A stretch of DNA of 64,000 nt from Lophius americanus (Eukaryota > Chordata > Actinopteri > Lophiiformes > Lophiidae). Where the stretch lies: assembly GCA_037951165.1 (NCBI GenBank), contig JBBDHG010000024.1, forward strand, positions 8,209,001-8,273,000. Direction: 5' to 3'. Position 1 is the first letter of the stretch. Every line of letters begins with the position of its first letter. Below are positions 62,175 through 64,000 of this stretch, one piece after another. A program made the translations under genes and the position numbers. The notes under the pieces are model-generated. The model was given only the letters and a program-made list of their open reading frames with translations, did not search any database and was not told the origin of the DNA.

Positions 62175-62399
62175 AGCATGAACAGAAGGTGTCAGCAAGA
62201 ACGGTCCGTCAATGATTACATAGCGAGGCATGTCGTAGTAATGTGGCAGTGCACGAATCTCTCATTACATAATTATATTGGAGAGTTCAGCCATGCGAAA
62301 ACCAAAGGCACTGGTGTATGTGGAAAAAAACGGGTCAATGCTGATACCTCTAAAGTAAAGCGGTCTTATGGTTCTTTAATGGGATGAGGATGGGGTATG

Positions 62400-64000
62400 T
62401 GATATATTTACAAAAAATGATGTCCTAAATATTCTAGGATTTTACTTATTAACTTCATTTTGGCAATATAAAAATAAATCTGCAGGCATTTTCAGGTTGG
62501 AGGAACCTTTTCATATTTCTAACTTAAAAACCCTTGTTTTTGTTTTATATGCAGTGCAAGAACATATAATTGTTGTCACTCTTAGAAATCAGTCCTGAAA
62601 AACTTTTCTTGTGTGACATCTGTTTTTCTGAACCGGTATGAACTTTTACAGAAAATTGTGCTACAGTAGCTCCTTTTTTGGGATCAGAAAACAGGGGCTA
62701 GCTTTCTCTCTCTGCACTTCTGGAGCCTCAGGCCCCCATGCCCCTGCCACCGGTTTAGCACTGGTTCTTACTTTAATAGGTAAACCACTGCAGACCCGGA
62801 AAATCCGCAAGAGCTGCAGTTTTGCAGAGTCGTGACCGAGTCATATGTGTATCAAAAGTTGGCCGTTGTCAAGGTTGCTTAGACAATATATCCAAAAATT
62901 ATAAATATTACTATGCTCTTGTGGCCGAGAGGAATGGTACATCCCCGAAAGCCCCCCATCTCTTCCGTTTTACAATAATTCCCCCTGGTTGAACTCCTTA
63001 GATTAGATTTGAAGTTATTTATAACAAACAGTATTTTTCATTGAAGAAAGCTCCTTCTAGTGACTAAAATATGGACTTATTGAGTAAAATGATTTTAAAA
63101 AAAAACAAGATAGATCTACTTGAGTCCATTTATATGCACCACATTCGGAGTAAATCGGATCGACAGTTAGGTAAGTTATTTTCAAAAAAAAGTTTTTTGT
63201 GAAAAAGGTCCCTCTAGTGAGTAAAATAATAACTATGAGAGTAAAATATGATATATAGGATATATCACAGAGAGTCGATCCATACGCCTTAAATTTGGAC
63301 TAAATCGGAGTCAAAGGTTGGAAAAATGATGGCCCATAAACTGCTGGAGGTAAAGTTTCCCCTAGTGTTGGAAATATACAACTGGCCTTTTCTAAAACCA
63401 ATCCAGTTCTTCCTTGCACTACAGTCTAAAATGTGAAAAATTCATTGGTTAGGTTTTTAGCTATCGGGTTAACATGAAGGATCCAGGGTAATGGTGACGG
63501 CGGACGCGATGGTGGACGCGATAATGATTTCATAATATTCCAGATTTTTGGGAGGATATAATAATAATAATAACAACAATAACAATAACAATAATAATAA
63601 TAATACGGCATAGTTAACTGACACCAGTCCATAATTATGTGTTTTTTAATAAAGTGTTTGACTTAAACATCAAATGAAATAATCAATAGTGGAGGCCAGA
63701 TTTGCAGCAGCCTGTTGGGATCCTCCAAAGTGCCAAAGGCTTGTCAGAGTCCCAGATTTACTTAACAACAAGCTGCGATTTGGTTTTGTTGTGTTTTAAC
63801 CAGCCATATCATGTTTTTTATGGCCTCATGGCACCATACCAACAGATCAGTGACTCCAACAAACTATGCAAGATAACAAGATAAACCATATGAGGTGTTT
63901 GTGTAACTGATTTGTACACAGTGTATCCCACTTCAGAGATGTGGGGGGTTGTGGGGTGAGATGCGGTGTTGCTTTATCACGTGACGCCACTGCAAGTCTC
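62400..64000. other. GRK intron 1, right part
   Basis: 62900-63540 holds repeated blocks with 'ccctctagtgagtaaaataa', 'ccttctagtgactaaaatat' and 'ggagtaaatcggat', 'ggactaaatcggag'. These look like tandem or nested copies of a dispersed repeat also seen at 48.1 kb and 33.6 kb. An AAT/AAC run lies at 63557-63604. No exon was recognised. Confidence 0.5.

Noticed and set aside
1..64000. CRISPR arrays, bacterial operons or integrated viral genes
   Set aside because: No regular direct repeat-spacer arrays or viral coding regions were seen; the gene structure is spliceosomal and vertebrate.

Overview
The window looks like nuclear DNA of a teleost fish. Genes are split by short GT-AG introns. The spacers hold tRNA-derived SINEs, L2-type and RTE-type LINE remnants, hAT-like elements and microsatellites. 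Seven protein-coding loci can be built from exon similarity together with splice-phase continuity. All names come from remembered family sequences, because no database could be searched.

Region 1 (1-25.6 kb) holds three minus-strand genes. They are the 5' half of a TRPM6-type channel-kinase gene (164-11823, running off the left edge), the small C9orf40 homologue (15025-16898) and the complete carnosine N-methyltransferase gene carnmt1 (20778-25591). These three are neighbours on human 9q21, and this supports TRPM6 over TRPM7.

Region 2 (25.6-33 kb) contains LINE debris, an inverted 5' fragment of a serpin (27697-27975) and an intact alpha-1-antitrypsin-like serpin gene on the plus strand (31130-32910). 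The serpin has a TATA promoter and an extra short intron.

Region 3 (34-49.3 kb) holds dusp26 (34154-35922, minus), bag4 (39783-43460, minus) and lsm1 (45129-49242, plus). bag4 and lsm1 lie head to head. All three map to human 8p11-p12, so this window joins two human synteny blocks around the serpin locus.

Region 4 (49.3-64 kb) is mostly spacer. It also contains the first coding exon of a GRK4/5/6-subfamily kinase (54111-54162, plus). The remaining ~9.8 kb is its intron 1, which carries a nearly end-to-end but internally deleted RTE-type LINE (60242-62060) and a perfect 34-bp-arm palindrome.

The genes do not form one pathway. They cover Mg2+ channel/kinase, methyl transfer to carnosine, serum protease inhibition, phosphatase signalling, Hsp70 co-chaperoning, mRNA decay and GPCR desensitisation. 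I see no operon-like, CRISPR-like or clearly new molecular system. The more unusual points are structural: two genes whose start codon is the last three bases of an exon, a likely gained serpin intron, inverted serpin and repeat copies, and several perfect palindromes.
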